Made by a program: the position numbers and the translations under genes. The notes under the pieces are model-generated. The model was not told the DNA's origin. It made no database searches and saw only the letters and a list, made by a program, of their open reading frames with translations. 64,000 nt of DNA from Isoetes taiwanensis (taxonomy: Eukaryota > Streptophyta > Lycopodiopsida > Isoetales > Isoetaceae), in assembly GCA_021234155.1 (NCBI GenBank), contig JAJEKV010000032.1, forward strand, positions 7,412,736 to 7,476,735, read 5' to 3'. Shown piece by piece: positions 32,998 through 43,900 of the stretch; the first letter of the stretch is position 1, and each line of letters begins with the position of its first letter.

Positions 32998-34138
32998 TTA
33001 ATCCTTCCTTCTTTTTCCTCCTTGAATAATTTGTTTTGGGCGGTCACGGATTTTTTTCGCTCCACTATCTAATATTAACATTTCATCATCATTATTAGAT
33101 TTTTCTTTTGAAACAATCAAAATGTCATAATTACTTACCTCAGCATCTTCATCCTCTTCACTTGATTCTTCTTCAATATCTTGCACCAAATTTACAGCAG
33201 ACCTTTGTGTATCAGGATTTCTTCCTCGACCTCTAGAATAATTTCTTCCTCTACTTGGTCTGCCTCTATTCATTTTGCTGCTTGAGCACTTGTTTGCGAA
33301 GTGACCTCTGCCTCCACAGTTAAAGCACTCAACCTCTTTCAATTTAGGACAACTTATCTTTAAATGCCCTTTTGCTTTGCAATGAAAACAAGGACCTATT
33401 TCACTCTTATCTTTAGCACTTTTTCCTGAAAACTTTGCTTTGCCCTTACCTGCATACAACACTTCAACATTATCTTCAATGTCATCATCATACAATACCT
33501 TATTTTGTTCAAACTGCTCGAATCATTTCTTTCTGCGCCTCTCGGGTTTTGGCCACATTCCTAATAAGAGTTGACAATCGCTTGTTCCCCTCAATTGCTC
33601 TTGCCACATGCAATAATTTTTTCTTTGTTCGGTCAAGAAGACACCCAAAGACACCTTCTAAGTCGCCACGACGATGTTATCAAACTTAGAGAAAAACTTT
33701 GGTAAGTCATCACCTTCTTTTACCCTTAGCATCCTAAGTGCTTTATCAAGAACATCAATCTGAGATGACGTTTTTTCCTCATAGTTTTTGAGCAGGAACT
33801 TCCAAATATCACTAGGGGACTTTCCCTTATCTTCAAACAAAATTGAAGCCCCAACTTTTGGTCAAAATACCATATGCTTCAATAAGTTTAACACCTTCAT
33901 CCTTACCACTTTTACTTGAGTCTACTTCACCAGACTCTTCAGAAGTTTCACCAGACTTTCCAGAGGTAGAACTTCTTCTTGCAGCCACAGAGACTGCATC
34001 CCCACTTGAACTAGTTCCTTGAACTAATTCCCAGAGCCCTTCATTTTCAAGAACATTTTTGATTTGTTCCTTCCAAATCTGAAAGCCTGGTCCCCCCTTC
34101 ATACACTTTGCAATAGAGTTCAACAACCCCCGCTCCAA
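32998..34138 (-). pseudogene. Copia gag and protease
   Basis: Gag begins with a UBN2-like block (FQIWKEQIKNVLENEGLWEL) and DIWKFLLKNYEEKTSSQIDV. It then carries two zinc knuckles, CFHCKAKGHLKISC and CFNCGGRGHFANKC, an arginine/glycine-rich linker and an acidic stretch. The protease motif LILDSGA follows near 33060. Gag packages RNA; the protease cleaves the polyprotein. Stops and shifts occur at ~33833 and ~33658. Confidence 0.9.
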
Positions 34139-34165
34139 ACACGCTTGACATGGCTCGATACCCTT

Positions 34166-34625
34166 TGTTAGAATTTGAAAATAATGTATTCAATAAACTG
34201 ATACTCAATACACTGACAACAAGATCAATCAGGCGCTTAAACAATCTCCTGCTCAAATTTCGACCTGCAAGGCCCCTTGTCTATGCCTTACTCCAGTATT
34301 TATCTCCATATTTACCTTCTAATCCGGGTGCATCCACTTGTCAAATTGTTCATCCCCTTCATATAGAAAGTTCTTCAACTTGCCTAAAAATCAGGAGTAG
34401 ATAGACTTGCCTTCCTTAAAATTCGGCCCTAGTTGACTTTGACTTTGACTGGTCAACGCAAACCCTAAGTGGCGGGCAGGGGGTATCTGTGTGTTTCTAG
34501 CGAGCCCAGCAACACCCGGGTAGGGGGTGCCCGCCACTTTGACTTTGACTTTGACTTTGACTTTGACTTTGACCTACTGCCACTGCTTCTCATAGGTCTC
34601 CCAAATAACATGACATCATTTAACA
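34166..34625 (-). repeat. Copia 5' LTR (460 bp)
   Basis: Partner of the LTR at 29494-29947. Six TTTGAC units instead of five account for the 6-bp length difference. Right flank GTATT completes the target duplication. Confidence 0.95.
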
Positions 34626-34630
34626 GTATT

Positions 34631-35600
34631 ATTGTGCTCTGTGACACCGGGCGTAGTTTCCCTGATCAGGATGCTATGTCACCTCTATGACTCCATGGTA
34701 AGAGGTCCTCCAGCGCCAGACGTGGGTTGGGAAGGGTATGTGCATACGAGGTTTACCCCACCACTCCCGCTAAAGGGCTCAGAATGTGAGCTGGTTGGGC
34801 ATGTTTCTGCTAACAGGGCCTGCATGTAGGCTGGTTGAGCTTCCCATTGTTCCGGAGCTATGTGTCATGATGGTTTGGTATTTTGGTAGGTTCTTTGCTT
34901 CTGATGTTCATGTTTGGTATTTTCTTGGATTATGTTGTTATTGTCTGAGCACTATACTCACGTTTTCCTCTGTGTTTGTGCTTATCCAAGATTTCCAGAG
35001 TATTTCCATGCATGCAATGGCAGCCAGGGATCCCCACTTAGTCATGAGGACTAACCCCAGTAAGTGCATGTGCAGTGAATGAGCAAGGCGGTGGTCAGGC
35101 AGATGGCGACATTGCAGCTGTGGATCGTGGTTAAGTTGGAGAGTTCTAGATTATTTGTCGGGTTAGATTATGAATGTATTGAGGATATTGTTTATTCTAG
35201 ATATTGTTGTTGCATATGATGGATACTTGATATATAAGAATGGGCCAATTTCAACTATGCAAAAGGAAGATTCAATTCTTCACCATATTCAATTGCTTGT
35301 CACACCAACCTAGAATTAGTGCAATATTGACAAGATCCTGAGTTGTTAGGAGGGTCAACTCGGCAGGCTCGTCACAGTTTTTCAGCCCTGTTATGTGCTA
35401 CATATTCTAAATGAGGTGCACCCTGTACTACCATAGTCGTCGGATTCGTCGATCCTACGGCCCAGATCATATGTTGGAGCCTCCTAGCACCTCTCCTTTC
35501 GTTTATGTTCATTTATGATTGGGGGCACTTATGATTTTAAAGTATGAAATATGAGTTTGTCTAAGGTATTTTGATGGAATATCGAGCTTCTATATGGCTT
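34631..35600. other. Unassigned flank of the Copia insertion
   Basis: Together with 29290-29488 this was one sequence before the Copia element inserted. Phrases such as CTCTGTGACACCGGGCG and long non-coding GT-rich text look like LTR sequence of an older retroelement, but I could not find its partner or any coding domain. Confidence 0.3.
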
Positions 35601-35611
35601 TGTCTAATATG

Positions 35612-35698
35612 AAATAGGGGGGCTTGAACCTCTACCAAAATAACTCAATATTCTAATAAAACTACTTTAACCAACATAACCAATGAGCTAACATGATT
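35612..35698 (-). ncRNA. tRNA-like sequence, probably tRNA-derived SINE head
   Basis: On the minus strand, TTAGCTCATTGGTTA resembles a polymerase III A box. About 60 bp downstream, GGTTCAAGCCCC (35619-35630) is a near-consensus B box. The body between is longer and more AT-rich than a real tRNA, and I cannot fold a convincing cloverleaf. A SINE head or decayed tRNA is likelier than a working tRNA gene. Confidence 0.45.
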
Positions 35699-36157
35699 AT
35701 TTTTTATTTTAAATCTATATTTTTTTTTACAACTACTCAATTGTTTTTGGGATATGGTCTATGGTTTTAGGAATTGTTATTTTTACATTCATATCAAATC
35801 CCCTTGAAACCCCCTATCTTACCTCTGTCTTCTTCAACACTGCACCTCCGCTCCCCGCCAACGCCCGCGACCCCAGCTTATCCACCCAAACAAATAAGGA
35901 AACAAACCAGAAAGCAGACACATCACCCGGAGCTCCGCCATCCCTGCAGAAGCCCAAGGAGAAACCACCACTTGCGCCCAACCAGCGATCCGGAACTCCA
36001 ATATGCCCGCCCAAGATCCCAGTTGCCACCGTCAGCGACATACGGTTTTACATACGAATACAACCCTTAACCATTTGGAAATCTTATGGTATAACTATAC
36101 CATTCCTAATTTCGGACACATTATTGTGCTACATATTATTTTGGTTTTATATCTAGT

Positions 36158-36290
36158 AAAGATGCTCGGATGTGGCTTTTCTTTCAGTTATCTTTTCTCT
36201 CTCCCTTAACTAGTTTTGACAAAAGAATTTATCTTCGTATAATAATAAGAAGATAAATGTAATTGTCAAGAGCTAGATATTACCAAGTAA
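36158..36290 (+). mobile_element. Small repeat-family member with ATTTATCTTCGTATAAT hairpin
   Basis: AAAGATGCTCGGATGTGGCT, TTCTTTCAGTT, CTAGTTTTGACAA and TTATCTTCGTATAATAATA then AGAAGATAAATGTAATTGTC recur in reverse orientation at 48735-48895. A 5' part recurs at 36970-37010. The inner palindrome (TTATCTTC...GAAGATAA) and lack of coding sequence suggest a MITE-like family. Confidence 0.6.
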
Positions 36291-36539
36291 AGTAGGGCTC
36301 AGTAAGTTTCTTGCATTTATACCCCTCCAGACCTCTCCTCTTCATCAACGCATCTTCATCTCGATGCTTGTGCTTTGATCTCCTCCTCCCCACGCGCCCA
36401 CTCTCCCTCATTGCTTAGTGCTGATTTGTTGGATTTTTTGGATAAACATAGTCTACTTGTTCCATACTATTTTCTCATTGATCTAACCTTTTCACCTACT
36501 CACCCTAACTGTCTGGCTCTCCTTTACTCATTTGATGCC

Positions 36540-36730
36540 TAGTGTGTGGGAAGGGCCCTCGTGCTAGTGGTCTTGGTTGTGACTTATAGCTTTCATGCCA
36601 GTTGTTGTTATAAGTTTGTGGACTCTTGGCCCTCGTACCGGTGTTGATCGGCCCTCGTGTTAGTGCTGGAAGACCCTCGTGACCCGTGGTACATTGTTGT
36701 GATGAGACCCTCATCCTTTGTTTCTGGGTT
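36540..36730. repeat. GGCCCTCGTG-type degenerate repeats
   Basis: CCCTCGTGCTAGTG, CCCTCGTACCGGTG, CCCTCGTGTTAGTG and CCCTCGTGACC recur over ~130 bp; degenerate, non-coding. Confidence 0.5.
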
Positions 36731-36944
36731 GATTTATGTTGCAGAGTATCCTCTTTAGCTCCATCAAGTTGACTCAGAGTATGTTTTGGGATTATCATTT
36801 TTGGAGTGGCGCAGTCCACCATGATGGTTCGGTATATGATTTTGAAAGTTTTTCGATATTTGTGGAGAAGAGCATGTTCTTGCTCATGTTTTTCCTCGAA
36901 AATCCAAAAGGTGAGGATTTTTTATCCCAGTCATAATGGTGTCA

Positions 36945-37062
36945 CTGATCATCAGCATTGTTTTCTAGTTTTGTGTCTAATGGAGATGCTCGGATGTGGC
37001 TTTGCTTTTCTTTCCACTAGACACAGAAATAGAATACAATGACTATATAATGCTGATGATCG
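36945..37062. repeat. ~110-bp inverted repeat of the same family
   Basis: ATCATCAGCATTGTTTTCTA...GTGTCTAATGGA pairs with TCCACTAGACAC...ATAGAATACAATG...CTGATGAT. The centre repeats GAGATGCTCGGATGTGGCT from 36165. A partial complement also occurs near 48860-48900. Foldback structure. Confidence 0.65.
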
Positions 37063-37439
37063 GCGGTAGTTAGGTCTACCCGGTGTTGTCTCTTGCTGCT
37101 CGAATTCCCTTCTAAACTGTGTCTCTTCTGGGATTTTGTGATTTTGGGACTGCATGTAAAAACAGGTCCTGGCATGTTCTTAAATTTGAGATTAAGGACA
37201 TACACTCATTGAAGGCAAAAAAACAGGGTAAGGGTACAACAAGACCATCTTTAGCCTGCCCAAACACAAATTCGAATATCTTCCTCACTTTATAGAACTC
37301 AGTCCAAGGAGCGCAGAGGAGTGTTAGCAAGGGAGCCACAGACAGATTTCTTCTCGACTGCTTGTGATGGCACCACGATGCTGTAAGCTCCCAACTTTGC
37401 ATTAATCTATAGCTCCATCTAACTGAGGATTTTGGTAAG

Positions 37440-38002
37440 ACTAGTTTATTTGATCGATGCTCGTGGGGCTCAAGGAAGGTGGCTGGTATCAAAAGGTGTT
37501 GGAATGGGCAGCAGCTTGGGGGATTACTCCCCATAATTGGCCGGATAAATTCTCTGATATAAGGGGCTTTGTTGGAGAAAAAGTTAACAAATACTGGCAT
37601 TTGGCACCCAGAGAAGAGGTAAAAGCAAGATTTTACAGATCTGAGTTTAATGCTATTTTAGGGGATTCTGAACAATCATACATGCGAGCAGACTTAAGTG
37701 TTAAAGAGCGACAATTGATTTCGCAACTGAGACTGTCATCGCATCATTTGGCCATTGAAGTAGGTAGGTGGCATCGTATTCCACGGGAATACCAACTTTG
37801 TCCATGCTGTTTGGTACAAATTGAGAACGAGATATATGCTTTCATTGAATGTCCTGCATATGAGGATATTCGGGGGGACTTTAGAATTACATCCAGTAGC
37901 TTGCGGGAGCTTATGGAAGTTCAACCAAGGAAACTTAGTGCCTACATCAAAACGGTATATAAGGAAAGAACAGAGATAATTGCATTGTGTGATTATATGT
38001 AG
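37440..38002 (+). pseudogene. LINE C-terminus with animal-type zinc-binding end
   Basis: A 180-codon frame contains SQLRLSSHHLAIEVGRWHRI, PREYQLCPCCLVQIENEIYA, FIECPAYEDIR. The pattern R-x-S-x-H-x-L-x-I-E-x-G-R-W ... C-x2-C ... I/V-E-x-E-x-x-x-F-x-x-x-C-P-x-Y closes the ORF2 of several non-LTR retrotransposon clades best known from animals. It is unlike the zf-RVT ends of L1-A and L1-B. Nothing recognisable of the RT remains upstream, so this is a 5'-truncated or eroded copy. Confidence 0.65.
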
Positions 38003-38640
38003 GAGATGGAAGTAGCTCAGGAACTCTAATTGTGTTCGAAAATGCTTATGATGTATGATATGTACATACTGCCATAAAGATCCTTGTTGGGTCTCAAAAA
38101 TAGCTATAGTTATAGTAGCATTGGGAGATGAGGTGGAGGACACAAGCCTCCTTCATTGCAGCGCCATGGAGAAGGGATACACAAGGATCGCTTAAACAGA
38201 AGTTATTAATGGAGATCTCTGTTGATGCGGCCAACTGAAGAAGCAAAGACCCTCGAAAAGACTGCGGGATCTGTGATACAATGGCCCACAGAATATTTGC
38301 GAGAAGAGGTGAGTACTTTCTACTGTTTTATTTGGATGCTTGTTTCCTAGATCATGTTAGATCTGTTTGAAAAGTTTAGAATGTAGAACTGCTCAAAAGC
38401 TCGCTAGATTACTTCTTTTCTTGTTGAGCATATTTCAGGATCAAGGAACTCTCTGCCTTAAGAGATGCTGAGCAACGGAACAAGCAATTGAAGAGGCTCG
38501 CCAATAGCTGCACATATTTGAAGTTAGGTAGGGTGGGTTTGATACCTTGTGATACCTTGCTCAAATGCTTGTTTGGTAATTTAGCGTAGGTAAGTCAGAG
38601 CTCAAATGCATTCTTCATAATGGACATTCAAATGCATTCT
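38003..38640. other. Two exon-like scraps, otherwise unassigned
   Basis: Near 38225-38310, MRPTEEAKTLEKTAGSVIQW then PTEYLREE ends at a good donor (GAG|GTGAGT). Near 38440 an acceptor (GCATATTTCAG) leads into IKELSALRDAEQRNKQLKRL, coiled-coil-like. The phrase GSVIQWP resembles blocks in CACTA-associated plant proteins. Two exons of one decayed transposon gene is possible. Confidence 0.3.
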
Positions 38641-39820
38641 CGAGTCGATAATCACAGAGGCCTCCATCCAGGCTAAGCCCTTCCCCTTCGCAATATTCGA
38701 AGGAGATGGTTCGAAGGAGAGTGGTTCAGACAGGGTAGAGGCACCTGTGACTTGAGAGTAAAAAATGCACTCTCGAGCATTGAATAAATAGTCTGGATTC
38801 TTGTGTGTTAGACTAGAGGGCTTTCACGACTCGCGAGTCGAGAATAGGCCTTCTCGACTCACGAGTCGAGAAAGCCCCCTAGTCCTCTGTAGAGACAGTG
38901 TTTGATTGTATTCTCGATTCAATAATTGCAGAGGCATCCACCCAGGCTAAGCCCCTCCCCTTTGCAATATTCAAAGGAGATGGTTCGAAGGAGAGTGGCT
39001 CAGACTGGGTAGAGGCACATGCGACTCGAAAGTCGAGAATGCACTCTTGAGCATTGGATGAATAGTCTGGATTCCTGTGTGCTGGACTAGAGGGCTTTCA
39101 TGACTCGCGAGTCGAGCCCTAGTCCTCTGTAGGGGCAGAGTTTGATTGTATTCTCGACTCAATAATCGCAGAGACCTCCACGTAGGCTAAGCCCCTCCCC
39201 TTCACAATATTCGAAGGAGATGGTTCGAAGGAGAGTGGCTCAGATTTGATAGAGGCACCTGCGACTCAAGAGTCGAGAATGGAAATGAAAGGACGGTCTG
39301 GATGAACTTTGGACTTAGGAATTGAGTACGTGACCACTAGTAGAGGGATCCAGTCTGGATAGCCGCATTCTCGACTCGTAAGTCGAGAATGCACTTGACC
39401 ACTACAAGAGTAATGCAGAGAGAGTGTTATGGTAGAGGTGCAGAGGTGAGGCATTCTCAACTCGCAAGTCGAGAATGCAGGGAAAGAGTATGCTGCTTGC
39501 TGCGTGAGGCATTCTTGACTTGCGAGTTGAGATTGCACTTGACCACTACAAGCATCGTAAGGAAAGTGTTATGGTAGAGGTGAGGCATTCTCAACTCGCA
39601 AGTCGAGAATGCAGCGGGAGAGTGTGCTGCTTGCTAGGTGAGGAATTCTCGACTCGCGAGTCGGAATGCACCCTTGAGCCCTACAAGCATTGTAAAGAGT
39701 GTGTTATGATAGAGGTGTAGAGGTGCTGCATTCTCGACTCGCGAGGGAAAGAGTGTGCTACTTGCTGGATGAGGCATTCTTAACTTGCGAGTCGAGAATG
39801 CATCCTTGAGCCTGGCAAGT
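38640..39820. repeat. Tandem array dense in CTCGACTCGCGAGTCGAG palindromes
   Basis: Two repeat classes share one palindromic core. The first (38640-39290) has units of ~240-270 bp marked by GGCTAAGCCC...TTCCCCTT and GAAGGAGATGGTTCGAAGGA. The second (39365-39820) has a ~135-145 bp period marked by ACTACAAG and GAGGCATTCT. At least twelve copies of a 16-28 bp near-palindrome (consensus core CTCGACTCGCGAGTCGAG, flanked by GCATT/AATGC) occur between 38828 and 39801. No coding sequence. Arms keep pairing in several variants (CTCAACTCGCAAGTCGAG, CTTGACTTGCGAGTTGAG). Confidence 0.9.
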
Positions 39821-40137
39821 ATAGAGCAATGATGCTAATCCTGCAAGGGATGATATATTCTATGTTAGAAAGGTTTGAGTGCAATTTTCTAAATTCCCTA
39901 ACATGTTTACATATCAATCCAATGAAACACTCATAGTGGTTTCTTTTGTGTAAATGCTTGCTTTGCAATTTTTTCCTTCTTTCATCTGTTTGTGGAGGAT
40001 TCCTAGTCGGCACTTTCAGTCCCTTTTGCTTATTCAGGGTTCTGGGTAAATGAAAACAATAACCATGGAACTGCCTTTAATTAAAAAAAAGGAAACAATA
40101 AACATGGAACTGCCTTAAATTTAAAAAAAAAAAAAAA

Positions 40138-40887
40138 ACGACGATGGTCCATCTAAATAAAATTTCTATAATTGACCTGAATAAAAATAGTAAACCTAAA
40201 AAGAGAGGTTGGCCCTCTAGGAACGTAACTGTTGGATTTGCTCGAAGAAGAAGCTGGTTCCATGGCTGATGCGTTCTTTAAACAGGAACTTGCAAATCGA
40301 GAATAGGCCATGGCTCCAATAGAAGAATATAGATGGCTTATTGATGGAACCTACATAGGGACGGCCTTTGCAGAGGGCATCATAACCGTAGTGGATCCAT
40401 CTGATTGTGTAAATGATCAAAGGATTGGAGATGACCATCTGGGTGTTGGCATTGAAAAGCTTCTCATCGAAGTTGATACAATTATGTCCCAAGGGACCTC
40501 TAGTGACTGTATTGTGTGCTCTAATTAGACATATTACACACAAGGATGGGAAGAACCCCAAAGCCCCATCTCAAGAAGATGCCCTGAGGCCCAACCCAGG
40601 CCATGTGGAAGACTTGGTGATGGATGAACATCCATTGATTACAAGGAAGAGGCGCTACGTGTTTCATAAAAGGCAGCTAAAGGGTGCCTAAAAGGGCTAG
40701 AAGTGAAAGGTGCTTTCAAATGATGGAGCGTATGGCAGCAACCAAAGAAAACCTAGAAGCAGTTAGAGGACAAGAGTGTTGTAATTTCGATTGTACGGTT
40801 CAGTATAGTGTGGATGACCTTGTTGAAATACGGTCTCAATATATTGAACAGCTTCAGAAAGACAAGATTGATATAATCTACCCCTTT
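40138..40887 (+). repeat. Repeat copy R1 (5' part of a DUF7869-type element)
   Basis: Nearly identical to 45573-46322: by eye four substitutions in 750 bp (near 40139, 40149, 40209 and 40331). Both copies are preceded by an A run. It encodes the broken N-terminal part of the transposon protein, including ECCNFDCTVQYSVDDLVEIR, and ends at CTACCCCTT, after which this copy diverges into the unknown minus-strand locus. Confidence 0.95.
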
Positions 40888-40941
40888 CAAACAAAAATAC
40901 AGCGAGAATGGAACTTAACCATAGTAGCCAGGATACATACC

Positions 40942-43900
40942 TTATTTACCAAACTTGAGGGTCTGAGCAGTATTGCCCACTTCCTTAGCTTCCTTAACAA
41001 GGCTGTCTTTTGTCACGGAGTGTCCAATGTTGGTAGGTGTACACAGCCCATCAATATTGCTGCCATCTGTTATCAAGGTATTACTATGAGTGTTTGGCAG
41101 TGTAATGATTCTCGGTGGATCATTAATCCTGATAGTTGAACCACTAGACTTTGAGCTAGAACTTTGTCTAACCATTTTGTTGCTGCTGATACTAGCCGTG
41201 CCATATGTCCCTTTCAGAAAATCAACAGATTTTACAGTTTTCTCACAAATATCCGTCATAGTTCCTTTAGTGAAATTGATTTTTAGATCCGCCCTCGGAT
41301 CTTCAGCCATAATCATGGTCATTTCAATGAGAATCTTACGAACTTCAAGGTAGGCAATAAATGCTGTAACACCTGTTTTAAGAGTGGTCTTCAGACAATT
41401 TCTGAAGGCAACCATTTGACCAGCCAAAGACATATTAGGATAGATATTATTCAGATTGTTTAACATGTACCACACGGCCTGGTCAAACCAGATCATGCTT
41501 TCGTCACAATGATTGGTGTTGCGCTGGTTTTTTTGCCTCATCTTGTTTTTATCTTCACAAATACACTTGAAGTACGGGCACATGGTCCGCCACATTCGTT
41601 TCAGATAAAAATCATCTCTTGTAATGTTGGTATACGCCATATGACCTTTCTGACATAATATTAGGAGGTCACTCTTAGAACATTTTTTATCAAAGAACCG
41701 GTTACTAACCGCCAGCTTAACCCGTATCTTTTTCATGCGTAGCATTTTGTAAGCATCTGCCTTAGCATTAGCAGCCTGTTCTTTAGTAATATCACCCAGA
41801 ATCAGCCATGCATCTTCGCTGATCGGAGCAAGTGCCCCAAAGTTTTTCGACCTCCATAAGGCCTGATTATATAGTAGCCCTTGGCTTTCAGTTAACCTGC
41901 TTGGGATGATAGGAAATTTCAAGCAATTCCTTAATGAAATTTTAAAGTCCATCCCCTTGTTCAACTGTTTTTCAGACAAATCAGGAATAAGCACTGCCTT
42001 ATCCTCTTCAGTTAGCAGATCGGATCCAAACAAATCATCCGACAGACCAGGATCCTTAGCACTTATCTCAGCCTTATTCATAAGAATTAGTTCATTTTCA
42101 TTGCCATGTGAATTCTTGATGTCGTTTACATCCTCCAGTGCAGTGACACCAGTGATGAAATCTTTGTTACATGCATCTTCAATCCTTGTACATTCGTATA
42201 TTTTTTGTGGAAGGCTATCATACAATTCTGATATAAAAGCTCAAACCTCATCTTCTCTATCGGATAACTTGTTGATTTTTGGCAGGAGCAGCAGCCATTC
42301 ACTGAACCCGAGATGTGTAACAGCAGAAATTTGTTCAGGTGACCTGATAGCCTCTCTTTCCAATATTAATTCATGAACCTTCATGTTTTTTATACAGCAT
42401 AATATTGTTTGGACAGCAGCATTGGGACATTCAATCCTGTTTTTGTCATATCCAATGCTCACCAGATGCGCATTCCAAGTAGGAGGTACGATCTCAAATT
42501 CTTCCTCATCATCATAATTTTCCTGTACAAACATGTATAATAGAGCATGAGTCATAATCTATCACTTATCTTTAGTGGTCTACACCATCACATCTAAAGC
42601 AAACAACATATAAGGTTTCAGATCATCACATTATAAGAAGTCAGGAAGAAGGGGCAGCTTAGAATTTATCTAAAAGCTCAAGCAAATAGAAAGTAGGTAG
42701 AAGACAACATTGGATATACCAATGTGATGAAGTGTCTAAAAAAAAGCCGGTTAGACCTAGACAAACTAGATCCAACATCTACTTCAGTCAATCCATCAGT
42801 AGTATTATCATCCTACTACTGGACTGAGTATTTCCAGCATAGTATCTTACTACCTACTCAAGACATTTAATAAATATACACCTGTCAAACTTTATACTTA
42901 TGTCCATCTTTAAACATATTTTCTTAAACACTAAGATTCATACCATCATAAGGTCGTATGAACCTAAAGCAAACGCAATAGGCTACCAACTTGAAACAAC
43001 TGTATTCAACATTCCATACAAGTTTCAAAATATTTGTACAATCATCCAATTGCAGCAGGGCTTCAATCATTGCAGCAGGGCTTCAACTAGATAAACTAGG
43101 GACTTCAAAGTAGTAGTGTAATAATCAGAGTGTTCATGTCTTTTATCAAAGGGTATCTATATGTTAATGTACGATGGAGCATAATCAACCTTTAGATATT
43201 AGACTGTTTATGCACTAAACACCAAGTGTCACATGAGTAATATAGAAAGATATATTTTTATTTTTCCAAAACCATTACATACAATTGTCTGTTCAAATGA
43301 ATAAGTCTATATTCTTGTTGCCTAAGTTTTAGAGCCAACCTTTTCTGAGTAAAGTATAGCTTCAAATCAGGCCCAATCATTTTACATTAAGTGGATCCTT
43401 TGAATAACTATGAACTAAAACCTTCATGATCATAGACCTATTTGCAATGACATTTTTTCTGGCAGCATTTATGAAATGTGACATGCTGCAGCCCATTAAT
43501 ATGTTACCTATAAGGCCACCACCAGCAATTAAAGCATATTATCTGTAGATTTACTCATACTAAGAACTCTCAACCATTAGTTATCTTTTGAAAAAAAACA
43601 TGATACATAGAAGCTATCTTAAACTTTATATCATAGTATTGTCTGGTTCATATTTCAAGCACTGAGATCAGTCAATAAAAAGACGAAAAGGCCCATACCA
43701 AGTCTGATATATACTACTGCAGAAAGTATGAGAAATCTGCAGTGTTAAATACAAAAATGCAACTCAAGCAAGAGTTGCCAACTAAGCATAATATGTAGAA
43801 GAAATATAGGGTCAAGGACACATATTCCAGATTTAACGTGTAGGCCCCTTTTGTTTTCGCAGAGGAACCCCAAGAGATATCTTCATCAGATCACCATCAT

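Larger units (their letters stand above)
29494..34625 (-). mobile_element. Ty1/Copia LTR retrotransposon, complete but decayed inside
   Basis: LTRs at 29494-29947 and 34166-34625 start TGTTAG and end TAACA. They are flanked by a perfect 5-bp target duplication GTATT (29489-29493, 34626-34630). Coding order on the minus strand, gag-protease-integrase-RT-RNase H, is diagnostic of Copia. A primer-binding-like GGTATCGAGCCATG (minus, ~34150-34163) resembles the initiator tRNA-Met site with one base missing. A purine tract (AAGGGAAAG) precedes the left LTR. The interior has many stops and shifts, so this copy could move only in trans. Confidence 0.95.

Noticed and set aside
35612-35698. Calling a functional tRNA gene
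   Set aside because: A and B boxes are present, but the body is too long and no cloverleaf or anticodon stem can be drawn with confidence.
35761-36156. Proline-rich plus frame of 131 codons
   Set aside because: Composition follows a local C-rich tract, three frames are open together, and the end lies in a MITE-like repeat.
37112-37600. 162-codon minus frame
   Set aside because: Antisense to the LINE remnant for part of its length and without any recognisable domain.
38640-39820. CRISPR-like array
   Set aside because: Repeats are palindromic and irregularly spaced, spacers are themselves repeated, and this is a plant nuclear genome with no cas genes.
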